A stretch of DNA of 5,518 bases, taken from assembly GCA_947380915.1 (NCBI GenBank), contig CANCSY010000216.1, forward strand, positions 1 through 5,518. The letters are read 5' to 3'. The stretch comes from Beijerinckiaceae bacterium. GTDB lineage: Bacteria; Pseudomonadota; Alphaproteobacteria; Rhizobiales; Beijerinckiaceae. Both the position numbers and the translations under genes were made by a program. Under the pieces are notes generated by a model that saw only the letters and a program-made list of their open reading frames with translations, was not told the origin of the DNA and did not search any database. Of the stretch, positions 1 to 5,518 are shown in pieces. Position 1 is the stretch's first letter. Each line of letters opens with the position of its first letter.

Positions 1-456
1 CACGCGGCCATTGGGCAGATCGACCGTGCGCGCGGTCACGGAAGCGTCGGACCGGCCGCCGCGGCGATAGAGGTCGAGAATGCGCTCGATATCGGCCTGC
101 ACAGTCGATGGGCTATAGGCGCCGCGGCTCTTGGACTGGATTTCGGACGATATCACTTCGCTCTTGAGCTTGCTGTTGCCCTCGAAAGCGACGCGGTTGA
201 TCAGCTGATTTTCCGTCACATAGACGACGATGCTGCCGCCAACCCGTTCGGTGCGGACGGCGGAAAACAGGCCGGTGGCGTAAAGCTCCTTGACGGCCTG
301 GTTGACGCGGGCGGGATCGGTCCCGGCGAAATAATTGCGGATCGTTTCAGCATCGACGCGCTTGCTGCCGCGCACTTCGACGGACTGGGCATAGGCGCCT
401 GACGCAGAAAGAGTTGCGAAAGAGACCAGCGCAGTCGTTAGAACGAGCCGTTTCAT
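1..456 (-). CDS. bamA: BamA outer-membrane assembly factor, N-terminal part (cut by window edge)
   Basis: The first 152 codons are present and the gene continues beyond position 1. BamA is the central subunit of the BAM complex, which folds and inserts beta-barrel proteins into the outer membrane through periplasmic POTRA domains and a C-terminal barrel (the barrel is not in this window). The translation opens with a signal peptide: MKR, a hydrophobic stretch at about 4-18, and a likely cleavage after AYA at residue 23. A POTRA-like repeat follows at about 26-83, with VRGSKRVDAETI and the typical LYATGLFSAV segment (58-67). A second repeat starts near 84 (INRVAFEGN at 86-94) and is still open at the edge. 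I chose the ATG at 456 because AAGG lies 5 nt upstream and it gives a compact signal peptide. An in-frame ATG at 477 would add seven residues. Position directly after rseP is the usual location. The identity is firm from sequence style and context, although the barrel is not visible. Confidence 0.9.
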   Translation of the reverse strand, partial: MKRLVLTTALVSFATLSASGAYAQSVEVRGSKRVDAETIRNYFAGTDPARVNQAVKELYATGLFSAVRTERVGGSIVVYVTENQLINRVAFEGNSKLKSEVISSEIQSKSRGAYSPSTVQADIERILDLYRRGGRSDASVTARTVDLPNGRV

Positions 457-506
457 GGACGCCTTGATGGGGTGCATATGGAACACGGTCCCTGACAAAT
501 CGGTGT

Positions 507-524
507 GACGGAGGCAAATCCGTC
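507..524 (-). repeat. 6-bp perfect inverted repeat in the bamA leader
   Basis: GACGGA at 507-512 is the exact reverse complement of TCCGTC at 519-524, with a 6-nt loop. In the bamA transcript this would form a short GC-rich hairpin about 50 nt upstream of the ATG at 456. No T tract follows, so it does not look like an intrinsic terminator. A leader structure or protein-binding operator is possible, and chance is not excluded. Confidence 0.35.
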
Positions 525-573
525 GCCAAAGCGAATCTGGATCGAACGACCCGGATGTCACTGCTACGGTAAT

Positions 574-602
574 CTTCTACAGAGTTTGTGCGCCTCTGCA
601 AA
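574..602 (-). promoter_or_regulatory. Candidate sigma-70-like promoter for bamA (weak)
   Basis: On the minus strand TTTGCA (597-602) and TAGAAG (574-579) are separated by exactly 17 nt. Each matches the -35 and -10 consensus at 4 of 6 positions. It would start transcription around 567 and give a leader of roughly 110 nt carrying the 507-524 hairpin. With four matches per box in a 257-bp gap, chance is a real alternative. I see no obvious extracytoplasmic-sigma-factor type promoter. Confidence 0.2.
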
Positions 603-639
603 TCCAGTTTTTCACTCGCGCCCTCTTTTGAGGTAGAGA

Positions 640-655
640 GTGGCCCCGGAGCCAC
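640..655 (-). repeat. Small GC-rich inverted repeat downstream of rseP
   Basis: GTGGC (640-644) pairs with GCCAC (651-655) around a 6-nt loop, which a G-T pair could tighten to 4 nt. It lies about 58 nt beyond the rseP stop. No U-run follows on the minus strand, so I do not call it a terminator. A second small perfect repeat, CCTC/GAGG around TTTT, sits beside it at 622-633. Confidence 0.3.
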
Positions 656-680
656 GGAGGCAATACAGCCTAAGTATCAG

Positions 681-699
681 GGAATAAATAAATAATTCC
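681..699 (-). repeat. AT-rich inverted repeat just after rseP
   Basis: GGAAT (681-685) pairs with ATTCC (695-699) around an AT-only loop, with an AATA tetranucleotide repeated about three times at 683-695. It stands out because the flanking genes are GC-rich. It begins 14 nt past the rseP stop codon. The stem is too weak for an intrinsic terminator. It may be an AT-rich promoter-proximal or RNA-cleavage site, but no function can be read from the sequence. Confidence 0.3.
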
Positions 700-713
700 T
701 TGCTACCATCCGC

Positions 714-1838
714 CTACCTCCGCACCAGATTCCAAAGATCGTTAAACGTGGTAAACAACATGAGTGTGACCACGAAAACGAGGCCAAGCCGGAAGCCCAC
801 TTCCTGAATCCGTTCGCTGAGGGGTCGTCCCTTGAGGGCCTCGATCAGGTAGAAGAGCAGATGCCCCCCATCCAGCAGCGGGATGGGCAGCAGATTGATC
901 AGGCCGATGGAGACCGAGAGGACGGCGGCGAGGTTCATCAAGGCGCTGAATCCGAAAGTCGCCACCTTGCCAGCGAGATAGCCGGTGCCGATGGGCCCGG
1001 TCACCTGATCGAAGGACTCCTTGCCCACCACCAGCCCGGCGAGGAAACTCAGGGTCCGCTCCCCCACATACCAGGTTTCCTGCGCCCCCTGCGCCAGCGA
1101 CTCCAGCGGCCCGAACCGCAGCACTTGCCAGTCTTCGGCCCGGGTGGAGCCGTTCAGACCGATCAGGCCGATGCGATTCTTGCCCAGAGGGGTCTCCATG
1201 ACCCGCAGCTTGGGCGTGGCGGTGAGAATCACCTGCGCGCCGTCGCGCTCGATGACGAAGGTCAGCTTTTTCTCCGCTGACGACTGGACGATCCGTTGCA
1301 GCTCGCCCCAGCTGGCGACCGCCTTTCCATCAATGGAGCGAACCACGTCCCCCGGCTTGAACCCGGCCTCCTCGGCCACTTCCCCAGGCCGCAGGGACTC
1401 GACGCGGGGCGCCAGTGCGCCATGACCCACGAAAAAGGCGACCCCGGCGAAGATCACCACCGCCAGAATGAAATTCGCCACCGGACCAGCGGCGACGATG
1501 AGGACGCGCTTCCAGACCGGCTGGGTGAAGAAGCTCACCCGCCGCTCCTCCTCCGACAGCCCCTCCGCATCCACGCCCGCCGAAGCGGCGTTGGCGTCGC
1601 CGTGGAATTTCACATAGCCGCCCAGCGGGATGAGGGCGAGCCGCCAGCGCGTGCCGTGGCTATCGACGCGGCCTACGATCTCGGGCCCGAAGCCCAGCGA
1701 AAAAACATCCGCCTTCACGCCGCACCAGCGCCCCACCATGAAGTGACCGAGCTCGTGGAAGAAGACCACAATGCCCAGCACCAGCAGAAAGGGCGCCACA
1801 TAGCCCGCGAAAGACCAGAGGTTGTTGAAAACAGACAT
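714..1838 (-). CDS. rseP: RseP/MmpA-family site-2 intramembrane zinc metalloprotease
   Basis: This inner-membrane M50 protease cuts substrates within the membrane. E. coli RseP performs the second cut of the anti-sigma factor RseA, and the Caulobacter relative MmpA degrades the PodJ membrane remnant. The 374-residue protein starts with a membrane segment (about 14-30) holding the zinc motif HELGH (28-32, catalytic E29). The PLGGYVKFHGD membrane loop follows at 71-81, then AGPVANF (117-123) opening the second membrane segment, and one PDZ domain at about 141-215. The third metal ligand, D323, lies in NLLPIPLLDGGH (315-326), and a last membrane segment is near 350-366. E. coli RseP has about 450 residues and two PDZ domains, so this is the shorter single-PDZ form, which is common in Alphaproteobacteria. 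The ATG at 1838 is preferred over an in-frame GTG at 1856 because GGAGG lies just before it. The substrate here is unknown. Confidence 0.96.
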   Translation of the reverse strand: MSVFNNLWSFAGYVAPFLLVLGIVVFFHELGHFMVGRWCGVKADVFSLGFGPEIVGRVDSHGTRWRLALIPLGGYVKFHGDANAASAGVDAEGLSEEERRVSFFTQPVWKRVLIVAAGPVANFILAVVIFAGVAFFVGHGALAPRVESLRPGEVAEEAGFKPGDVVRSIDGKAVASWGELQRIVQSSAEKKLTFVIERDGAQVILTATPKLRVMETPLGKNRIGLIGLNGSTRAEDWQVLRFGPLESLAQGAQETWYVGERTLSFLAGLVVGKESFDQVTGPIGTGYLAGKVATFGFSALMNLAAVLSVSIGLINLLPIPLLDGGHLLFYLIEALKGRPLSERIQEVGFRLGLVFVVTLMLFTTFNDLWNLVRR

Positions 1839-1842
1839 CACG

Positions 1843-1847
1843 CCTCC
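1843..1847 (-). promoter_or_regulatory. Ribosome binding site of rseP
   Basis: A perfect GGAGG is read on the minus strand, 4 nt before the ATG at 1838. The spacing is somewhat short but it favours that ATG over the in-frame GTG at 1856, which has no such motif. It is the strongest Shine-Dalgarno sequence of the operon. Confidence 0.7.
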
Positions 1848-1917
1848 AGAGCCCACTCGGGCCGAAACTTCAATCAGCAGGCCCGGGCCCGCCTTGGCCC
1901 GACGGACGCTGTGCGCG

Positions 1918-3126
1918 TCACATCAGAGCTTCCCGCGCCCTGTGCCTTGTCATTCTGTCGATTTCGAGGGCGTCCCCCACGGTGGCGGGCTCCCCGTCAT
2001 CGCCCCTCCGCACCGCCGCCTCGCAGATCGCCTCCACCATGCTGGCGATCTGGTGAAAGCTGATGCGCCCGGCTAGGAAAGCCTCCACCGCGATCTCATT
2101 GGCGGCGTTGAGCACCGTGGGCAGGCTGCCGCCCGCCTTCATACAGTCCATCGCCACCCGCAGGGCCGGGAACCGCTCGAAGTCCGGCCGCTCGAAGGAC
2201 AGCGAACCGATGGCGGCCAGATCGAGCCGACGGACCTTGGTCACCACCCGGTCGGGATAGGCCAGGCAATGGGCGATGGGGGTGCGCATATCTGGCACCG
2301 CCATGCCCGCCGTCACCGACCCATCGGCGAAAGTCACGAGGCCATGGACGATGGACTGGGGATGGACCAGCACATCGAGACGCCCGGCCTCGATAGCAAA
2401 TATATGATATGCTTCAATAAGTTCCAAGCCTTTGTTCATCAAACTTGCGGAGTCGATGGTCACCTTCGGCCCCATGGACCAGTTGGGATGGGCCAGCGCC
2501 TGCTGGGGGGTCGCGGCCGCGATGGCCTCAGCGGTCCAGGTACGGAAGGGACCGCCCGAGGCCGTCAGGATCATCTGCTCGATGGTGGAGGGATCGGCCC
2601 CGCCAAGGGCCTGGAAAATGGCGTTGTGCTCGCTGTCCATGGGCAGCAGCCGCGCCCCCGCCCGGGCCGCCGTCCGCATGAAGGGCCCGCCCGCGCAGAC
2701 CAGACATTCCTTGTTGGCGAGCGCGATGGTCCGACCCGCCTCCAGCGCCGCATGGGTGGGCTCGACGCCCGCAGCGCCAGCTATGGCGCCCACCACGAGG
2801 TCGCAATCATGGAGAGCGGCCTCCAGCACAGCCGCAGGCCCTGCCCCGCTGCGGATGCCCGAACCGGCCAGAGCCTGGCGCAGAGCGTCAGCCCCGGCAG
2901 GATCCGCCAGCGCGGCGAAGGAGGCCTTCAAGGTGATGGCCATTTTCGCCAGAGCGGCGGCGTCGCTGCCCCCCGCCACGGAGGCGACCTCGAAGGCGCC
3001 TTCCGGCGCATGGGCGATCACATCGGCGGTGGAGCGACCGATGGAGCCGGTGGCGCCCAGCACCACGAGCCTGCGGGGAGCGGTGGCGGCGCCCACCTTG
3101 ACGGAAGCCGGTTCGGAAATGGTCAT
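1918..3126 (-). CDS. dxr: 1-deoxy-D-xylulose 5-phosphate reductoisomerase
   Basis: This cytoplasmic enzyme converts DXP to 2-C-methyl-D-erythritol 4-phosphate with NADPH and a divalent metal. It is the first committed step of the MEP isoprenoid pathway and the target of fosmidomycin. The 402-residue translation has the full family pattern. The NADPH-binding GATGSIG is at 24-30 and ALANKE at 135-140. Metal ligands D164 and E166 lie in MDSEHNA. The flexible-loop region with ASGGPF (189-194) and HPNW (213-216) follows, then MGPKVTIDSASLMNKGLE (218-235) ending with the third metal ligand E235. A C-terminal helical domain follows. Length is normal. The ATG at 3126 is 28 nt after the cdsA stop and has no clear Shine-Dalgarno sequence. 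In-frame GTG and TTG codons lie slightly upstream, so the start is the least certain point. A short stretch of residues 226-245 uses strikingly AT-rich codons. Its product feeds the isoprenoid substrate of UppS encoded in the same cluster. Confidence 0.97.
   Translation of the reverse strand: MTISEPASVKVGAATAPRRLVVLGATGSIGRSTADVIAHAPEGAFEVASVAGGSDAAALAKMAITLKASFAALADPAGADALRQALAGSGIRSGAGPAAVLEAALHDCDLVVGAIAGAAGVEPTHAALEAGRTIALANKECLVCAGGPFMRTAARAGARLLPMDSEHNAIFQALGGADPSTIEQMILTASGGPFRTWTAEAIAAATPQQALAHPNWSMGPKVTIDSASLMNKGLELIEAYHIFAIEAGRLDVLVHPQSIVHGLVTFADGSVTAGMAVPDMRTPIAHCLAYPDRVVTKVRRLDLAAIGSLSFERPDFERFPALRVAMDCMKAGGSLPTVLNAANEIAVEAFLAGRISFHQIASMVEAICEAAVRRGDDGEPATVGDALEIDRMTRHRAREALM
2399..2427 (-). 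promoter_or_regulatory. Candidate internal promoter within dxr facing rseP-bamA
   Basis: TTGGAA (2422-2427, 4 of 6 to TTGACA) and TATATT (2399-2404, 5 of 6 to TATAAT) are separated by exactly 17 nt on the minus strand. They lie in the one markedly AT-rich stretch of dxr, about 33% GC across roughly 2394-2448. Initiation would fall near 2392, inside dxr, and would read through its last part into rseP. The motif match is read directly. Promoter activity is inference. Confidence 0.35.
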
Positions 3127-3161
3127 AAGCAACACATAGGAGAGACGTGGAAAATTACCAT
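3123..3161 (-). other. 12-codon mini-ORF bridging cdsA and dxr (possible translational coupler)
   Basis: An ATG at 3159-3161 overlaps the cdsA stop region (ATGGTAA). It opens a 12-codon frame, [12 protein letters not shown], that ends in a TGA sharing ATGA with the dxr start codon. Neither it nor dxr has a visible Shine-Dalgarno sequence. It could pass terminating ribosomes from cdsA to dxr by re-initiation. Frames this short arise often by chance, and I do not claim a functional peptide. Confidence 0.2.
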
Positions 3162-4033
3162 CGCAGAAGACCGATCGCCACGAAACCCGGTCCCGCCGAT
3201 TTGATCCAGCCCACCAGCGCCGCAAAGGCGGCGGCGGCGATGAAACCATCGAGCCTGTCCATGAATCCGCCATGTCCGGGGATGAGACGGCTGGAATCCT
3301 TCACGCCAAAGTGACGCTTGATGCCGGATTCGAAAAAGTCTCCGGCCTGAGCGATCACCCCCGCCAGCAAGCCCAGAACGAAAAGCGGCAAGGGCGCAGC
3401 GGCCTCACCGCCGGGATTCAGCAAAAAGCACAGCAGGCCCAGAAGCGCGCCGCTGGAGACCCCCACCAGAAATCCCGCCCAGGTCTTGGAGGGCGACAAA
3501 CGCGGCCAGAGCTTCGGCCCGCCGATCAGGCGCCCCCCGAAGTAGGCCATGATGTCCGTGCCCCAGACCACCGCGAAGAGCCAGAGGATCGCCTCGACCC
3601 CATCAATGCGCGACAGCACCCGCAGCAGCGTCACGGAGATCACCACCGAAGCGGCGTAGATCAGGCCCCCACTCGCCCAGATCCGCTTGCCCGGCCCGCC
3701 CAGCCAGGCCATGGCGCATGCGCCGACCACGACCGACGCCAGCGCGCCCTCGATGAACCCCTCGCGCAAAAGCGCGACCGAAAGAACAATAAAGGCGGCG
3801 CCCCCGAAAAACCGCGCCTTGAACTGCGGGGCGGCGATGATCGTCTGCCATTCCCAATGAAGCGCCAGGGCGCAGCCCAGCCAGAACAGGATGAAGACAT
3901 CCCCGCCCAGCCAGAGCGTCGAGAGGGCGGCGGCGATCATCACCACGCTGGAGGCGGCCCTTGGGGCCAGATCGCTGGAAAGCCGGGCCTGGGGCGTGTT
4001 GGGCGCCCTGCCGCTGTCGCCTGGGCCCGTCAT
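3155..4033 (-). CDS. cdsA: Phosphatidate cytidylyltransferase (CDP-diglyceride synthase)
   Basis: This polytopic inner-membrane enzyme makes CDP-diacylglycerol from phosphatidic acid and CTP, the precursor of all major phospholipids. The 292-residue protein has a short polar N-terminus (1-27) and then a series of hydrophobic segments. [10 protein letters not shown] lies at 158-167 and SPSKTWAG at 180-187, close to the usual SPKKTWEG. The complete CDS family signature spans 236-262: S236, K239-R240, K245-D246, then PGHGG (252-256) and DRLD (259-262), with the metal-binding aspartates intact. The frame stays open upstream to 4138, inside uppS. The ATG at 4033 is chosen because it overlaps the uppS stop as ATGA, gives the normal length, and has GGAG 11 nt upstream. 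This overlap suggests translational coupling to uppS. The TAA stop is 28 nt before dxr. Confidence 0.96.
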   Translation of the reverse strand: MTGPGDSGRAPNTPQARLSSDLAPRAASSVVMIAAALSTLWLGGDVFILFWLGCALALHWEWQTIIAAPQFKARFFGGAAFIVLSVALLREGFIEGALASVVVGACAMAWLGGPGKRIWASGGLIYAASVVISVTLLRVLSRIDGVEAILWLFAVVWGTDIMAYFGGRLIGGPKLWPRLSPSKTWAGFLVGVSSGALLGLLCFLLNPGGEAAAPLPLFVLGLLAGVIAQAGDFFESGIKRHFGVKDSSRLIPGHGGFMDRLDGFIAAAAFAALVGWIKSAGPGFVAIGLLRW

Positions 4034-4809
4034 GAGCCCGTTTTCTCCGCCTCGGGCCTGAGGCCCCCGAAGCGGCGTTCCCGGCTGTAATAGATCGCCA
4101 GCGCGGACTCGAAGGCAGCGCGGTCGAACTCGGGCCAATGCAACGGCAAAAAAACGAATTCCGCATAGGCGGATTGCCAGAGCAGGAAATTGGACAGACG
4201 CTGTTCGCCTGACGTGCGGATGATGAGATCGGGGTCCGGCATGCCCACCGTGTCGAGCTCGCTGCGGATCATCTCGGGGCTGATGCTGGCAGGATCAAGT
4301 TCGCCTGCGGCGGCCCGCAATGCCAGGCGCCGGGCGGCGTCGGCGATTTCCTGTCGGCCGCCATAGTTGAAGGCGACCACCAGGGTGAGCCGATCATTGC
4401 CGCGCGTCAGGGCCTCCGCCTCGTTCAGCAGTGCGGTGATCTCGGGGTCAAGCCCCTCCCGCGAGCCGATGATGCGCACGCGCACCCCGTTGGCGTGGAG
4501 GTCGGCGAGATCATTGCGGATAAAGCGCTTCAGCAGCCCCATAAGGAAGCTCACCTCCTGAGGGGGGCGGCTCCAGTTCTCGGTGGAGAAGCTGTAGATC
4601 GTCAGATAGGACACGCCCAGTTCGATGGCGGCGCGCACAGCCCGGCGAACGGACTCGACGCCCCGCCGGTGCCCCTCCATGCGCGGCAGACCACGCGCAG
4701 CCGCCCAGCGCCCGTTGCCATCCATGATGATACCAACATGACGCGGCGCGGCCCTGGCCCAACCGACAGCGGGCGGGATGGCGGTCACTGTTTCGACCTT
4801 GTCGTGCAT
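4030..4809 (-). CDS. uppS: Undecaprenyl diphosphate synthase (cis-prenyltransferase)
   Basis: UppS adds eight isopentenyl units in cis to farnesyl diphosphate. The C55 product is the lipid carrier for peptidoglycan and surface polysaccharides. It works as a soluble homodimer near the membrane. The 259-residue protein shows all family motifs: [10 protein letters not shown] (27-36, catalytic Asp D30), GHRRG (46-50), [11 protein letters not shown] (72-82), FNYGGRQE (147-154), and [15 protein letters not shown] (198-212) leading to AYAEF with E217, which corresponds to the magnesium-binding Glu near the end of the E. coli enzyme. Length is normal. The ATG at 4809 leaves a 37-nt gap from frr and has only a weak purine-rich stretch (GAGCGGAT) in front, so initiation may rely on coupling. 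Its stop overlaps the cdsA start. A run of seven A on the plus strand (4148-4154) encodes part of the conserved FVFLPLHW region. Confidence 0.97.
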   Translation of the reverse strand: MHDKVETVTAIPPAVGWARAAPRHVGIIMDGNGRWAAARGLPRMEGHRRGVESVRRAVRAAIELGVSYLTIYSFSTENWSRPPQEVSFLMGLLKRFIRNDLADLHANGVRVRIIGSREGLDPEITALLNEAEALTRGNDRLTLVVAFNYGGRQEIADAARRLALRAAAGELDPASISPEMIRSELDTVGMPDPDLIIRTSGEQRLSNFLLWQSAYAEFVFLPLHWPEFDRAAFESALAIYYSRERRFGGLRPEAEKTGS

Positions 4810-4827
4810 ATCCGCTCGCGCTTTCCA

Positions 4828-4850
4828 GTAAGCAATTGAATATAACTTAC
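4828..4850 (-). repeat. Short inverted repeat spanning the frr stop codon
   Basis: GTAAG (4828-4832) is the reverse complement of CTTAC (4846-4850), separated by a 13-nt AT-rich loop. In the transcript the TAA stop of frr lies in the 5' arm and the hairpin would fill most of the frr-uppS gap. The stem is only 5 bp and no U-run follows, so it is not a terminator. The loop contains TATATT, resembling a -10 box, but no matching -35 is found. Confidence 0.25.
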
Positions 4851-5407
4851 ACCTGCATGATTTCTTTTTCCTTCATCGCGAGGACCTGGTCCACCTCGAC
4901 GATGGCCTGATCCGTCGCCTTCTGGACCTCGCCCGCGTGACGCTTCTCGTCATCCTCGCTGATGGCCTTATCCTTTAGCAGTTTCTTCAAGGTGTCGATG
5001 CCGTCGCGGCGCACGTGGCGCACGGCGACGCGCGCCTCCTCGGTGTATTTATGGGCGACTTTCACGAGGTCCTTGCGGCGCTGCTCGTTCAGCTCGGGGA
5101 TGCGGATGCGCAGCACCTGACCCTCGGTGGTGGGGCTGAGGCCGAGATTGGAGTCGCGGATCGCCCGCTCCACTGCGCCGACCATGGCCTTGTCCCAGAC
5201 CTGCACCGCGATGAGACGGGGCTCGGGGATCGAGACCGTCGCCACCTGGGTGATCGGCATGTTCTGCCCGTAGGCGTTGACCTGCACGGGGTCGAGGATG
5301 CTCGCGGTGGCGCGGCCCGTGCGCAGGCCATTGAGATCATGCCGCAATGACCCGATTGAGGCCTGCATGCGGCGCTTGATGTCGGCAAGATCGAAATTGG
5401 TGCTCAT
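4847..5407 (-). CDS. frr: Ribosome recycling factor
   Basis: RRF works with EF-G in the cytoplasm to split post-termination ribosomes into subunits. The 186-residue protein is one residue longer than E. coli RRF. It has the two-domain pattern: an N-terminal helix with LRTGRA (28-33), then the small domain with [12 protein letters not shown] (36-47), [14 protein letters not shown] (51-64) and [19 protein letters not shown] (96-114). The long helices follow with [12 protein letters not shown] (125-136), which contains the conserved arginines known to be needed in E. coli, and [14 protein letters not shown] (143-156). It ends in KEKEIMQV, like E. coli MQF. The ATG at 5407 has AGGA 8 nt upstream. 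It follows pyrH by 51 nt, the standard pairing in bacteria, and is 37 nt before uppS. Confidence 0.97.
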   Translation of the reverse strand: MSTNFDLADIKRRMQASIGSLRHDLNGLRTGRATASILDPVQVNAYGQNMPITQVATVSIPEPRLIAVQVWDKAMVGAVERAIRDSNLGLSPTTEGQVLRIRIPELNEQRRKDLVKVAHKYTEEARVAVRHVRRDGIDTLKKLLKDKAISEDDEKRHAGEVQKATDQAIVEVDQVLAMKEKEIMQV

Positions 5408-5415
5408 GGTGGAAG

Positions 5416-5419
5416 TCCT
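5416..5419 (-). promoter_or_regulatory. Ribosome binding site of frr
   Basis: AGGA on the minus strand lies 8 nt before the ATG at 5407, a standard spacing. It supports that start codon. Confidence 0.5.
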
Positions 5420-5458
5420 GCTATGGCTCCGGACGGCGCCCGGGACAAAGACGCCTGG

Positions 5459-5518
5459 TCACGGCGTCACGATGGTGAAGCGTCCCCGACCTTCGAGAGC
5501 CGCTGTGATGGCGCCCGC
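5459..5518 (-). CDS. pyrH: UMP kinase, C-terminal end (cut by window edge)
   Basis: The last 19 codons and a TGA stop (5459-5461) are read on the minus strand: AGAITAALEGRGRFTIVTP. This resembles the end of bacterial UMP kinases, where a helix (typically GNLxRVLxGE) is followed by a final strand such as G-x-F-T-I-V. PyrH phosphorylates UMP to UDP in pyrimidine nucleotide synthesis. Its place directly upstream of frr is the conserved order and supports the call strongly. The piece is too short to judge anything about the catalytic domain, and the frame was found by eye. Confidence 0.75.
   Translation of the reverse strand, partial: AGAITAALEGRGRFTIVTP

Noticed and set aside
347..655. A 102-residue open frame on the minus strand covering the rseP-bamA gap and overlapping bamA
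   Set aside because: It is in a different frame from bamA, runs about 110 nt into its signal peptide and first POTRA domain, starts at a GTG without a clear ribosome binding site, and its translation looks like random Arg/Ser-rich sequence.
1880..1889. Perfect 10-bp palindrome GGCCCGGGCC in the dxr-rseP gap
   Set aside because: It is pure G/C in a GC-rich region, so such palindromes are expected. With no loop it makes no useful hairpin, and no T tract follows.
1296..2063. Long plus-strand open frames antisense to rseP and dxr (also at 2269-3204 and 3272-4090)
   Set aside because: They are shadows of GC-rich genes on the other strand. The translations are rich in Arg, Gly, Pro, His and Gln without recognisable domains, while the minus-strand frames carry complete family motifs.
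5430..5450. GC-rich short repeats (CCGG...CCGG) in the pyrH-frr gap as a terminator
   Set aside because: The stem is only 4 bp and no U-run follows. A terminator between pyrH and frr would also be unexpected.
1..5518. A hidden novel system, mobile element, CRISPR array or RNA gene
   Set aside because: Almost all of the sequence is accounted for by seven conserved housekeeping genes. I saw no terminal inverted repeats with a transposase, no regular spaced repeats, and no tRNA- or rRNA-like sequence.

Overview
The window is a stretch of alphaproteobacterial core chromosome read entirely from the minus strand. GC content is high. The gene order, in transcription order from right to left, is pyrH (3' end only) - frr - uppS - cdsA - dxr - rseP - bamA (5' end only). 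This order is widely conserved in proteobacteria. The high GC, the single-PDZ RseP of 374 residues and the style of the BamA POTRA domains point to Alphaproteobacteria, probably Hyphomicrobiales (Rhizobiales). I cannot place it more finely by eye.

Layout from high to low coordinates: 5459-5518 holds the last 19 codons of pyrH (UMP kinase). 4847-5407 is frr (ribosome recycling factor). 4030-4809 is uppS (undecaprenyl diphosphate synthase). 3155-4033 is cdsA (CDP-diglyceride synthase), which shares an ATGA overlap with uppS. 1918-3126 is dxr (DXP reductoisomerase). 714-1838 is rseP (site-2 intramembrane protease). A 257-bp non-coding gap (457-713) carries several small inverted repeats, and bamA (outer-membrane assembly factor) begins at 456 and runs off the left edge. 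Gaps inside the pyrH-rseP run are 79 bp or less and none holds a recognisable intrinsic terminator, so these genes look like one transcription unit. bamA has the only sizeable leader.

Most of the unit concerns the cell envelope. Dxr makes MEP, the precursor of the isoprenoids that UppS condenses into the C55 lipid carrier for peptidoglycan and surface polysaccharide. CdsA makes CDP-diacylglycerol for phospholipids. RseP cleaves membrane-embedded regulators, and BamA inserts outer-membrane proteins. PyrH and Frr link this to nucleotide supply and ribosome recycling.

I found no mobile element, CRISPR array, RNA gene or unknown gene system. The observations most worth a second look are regulatory. 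One is an AT-rich patch with atypical codons inside dxr that holds a well-spaced promoter-like sequence facing rseP and bamA. Another is a 12-codon mini-ORF bridging cdsA and dxr. The third is the structured leader upstream of bamA.
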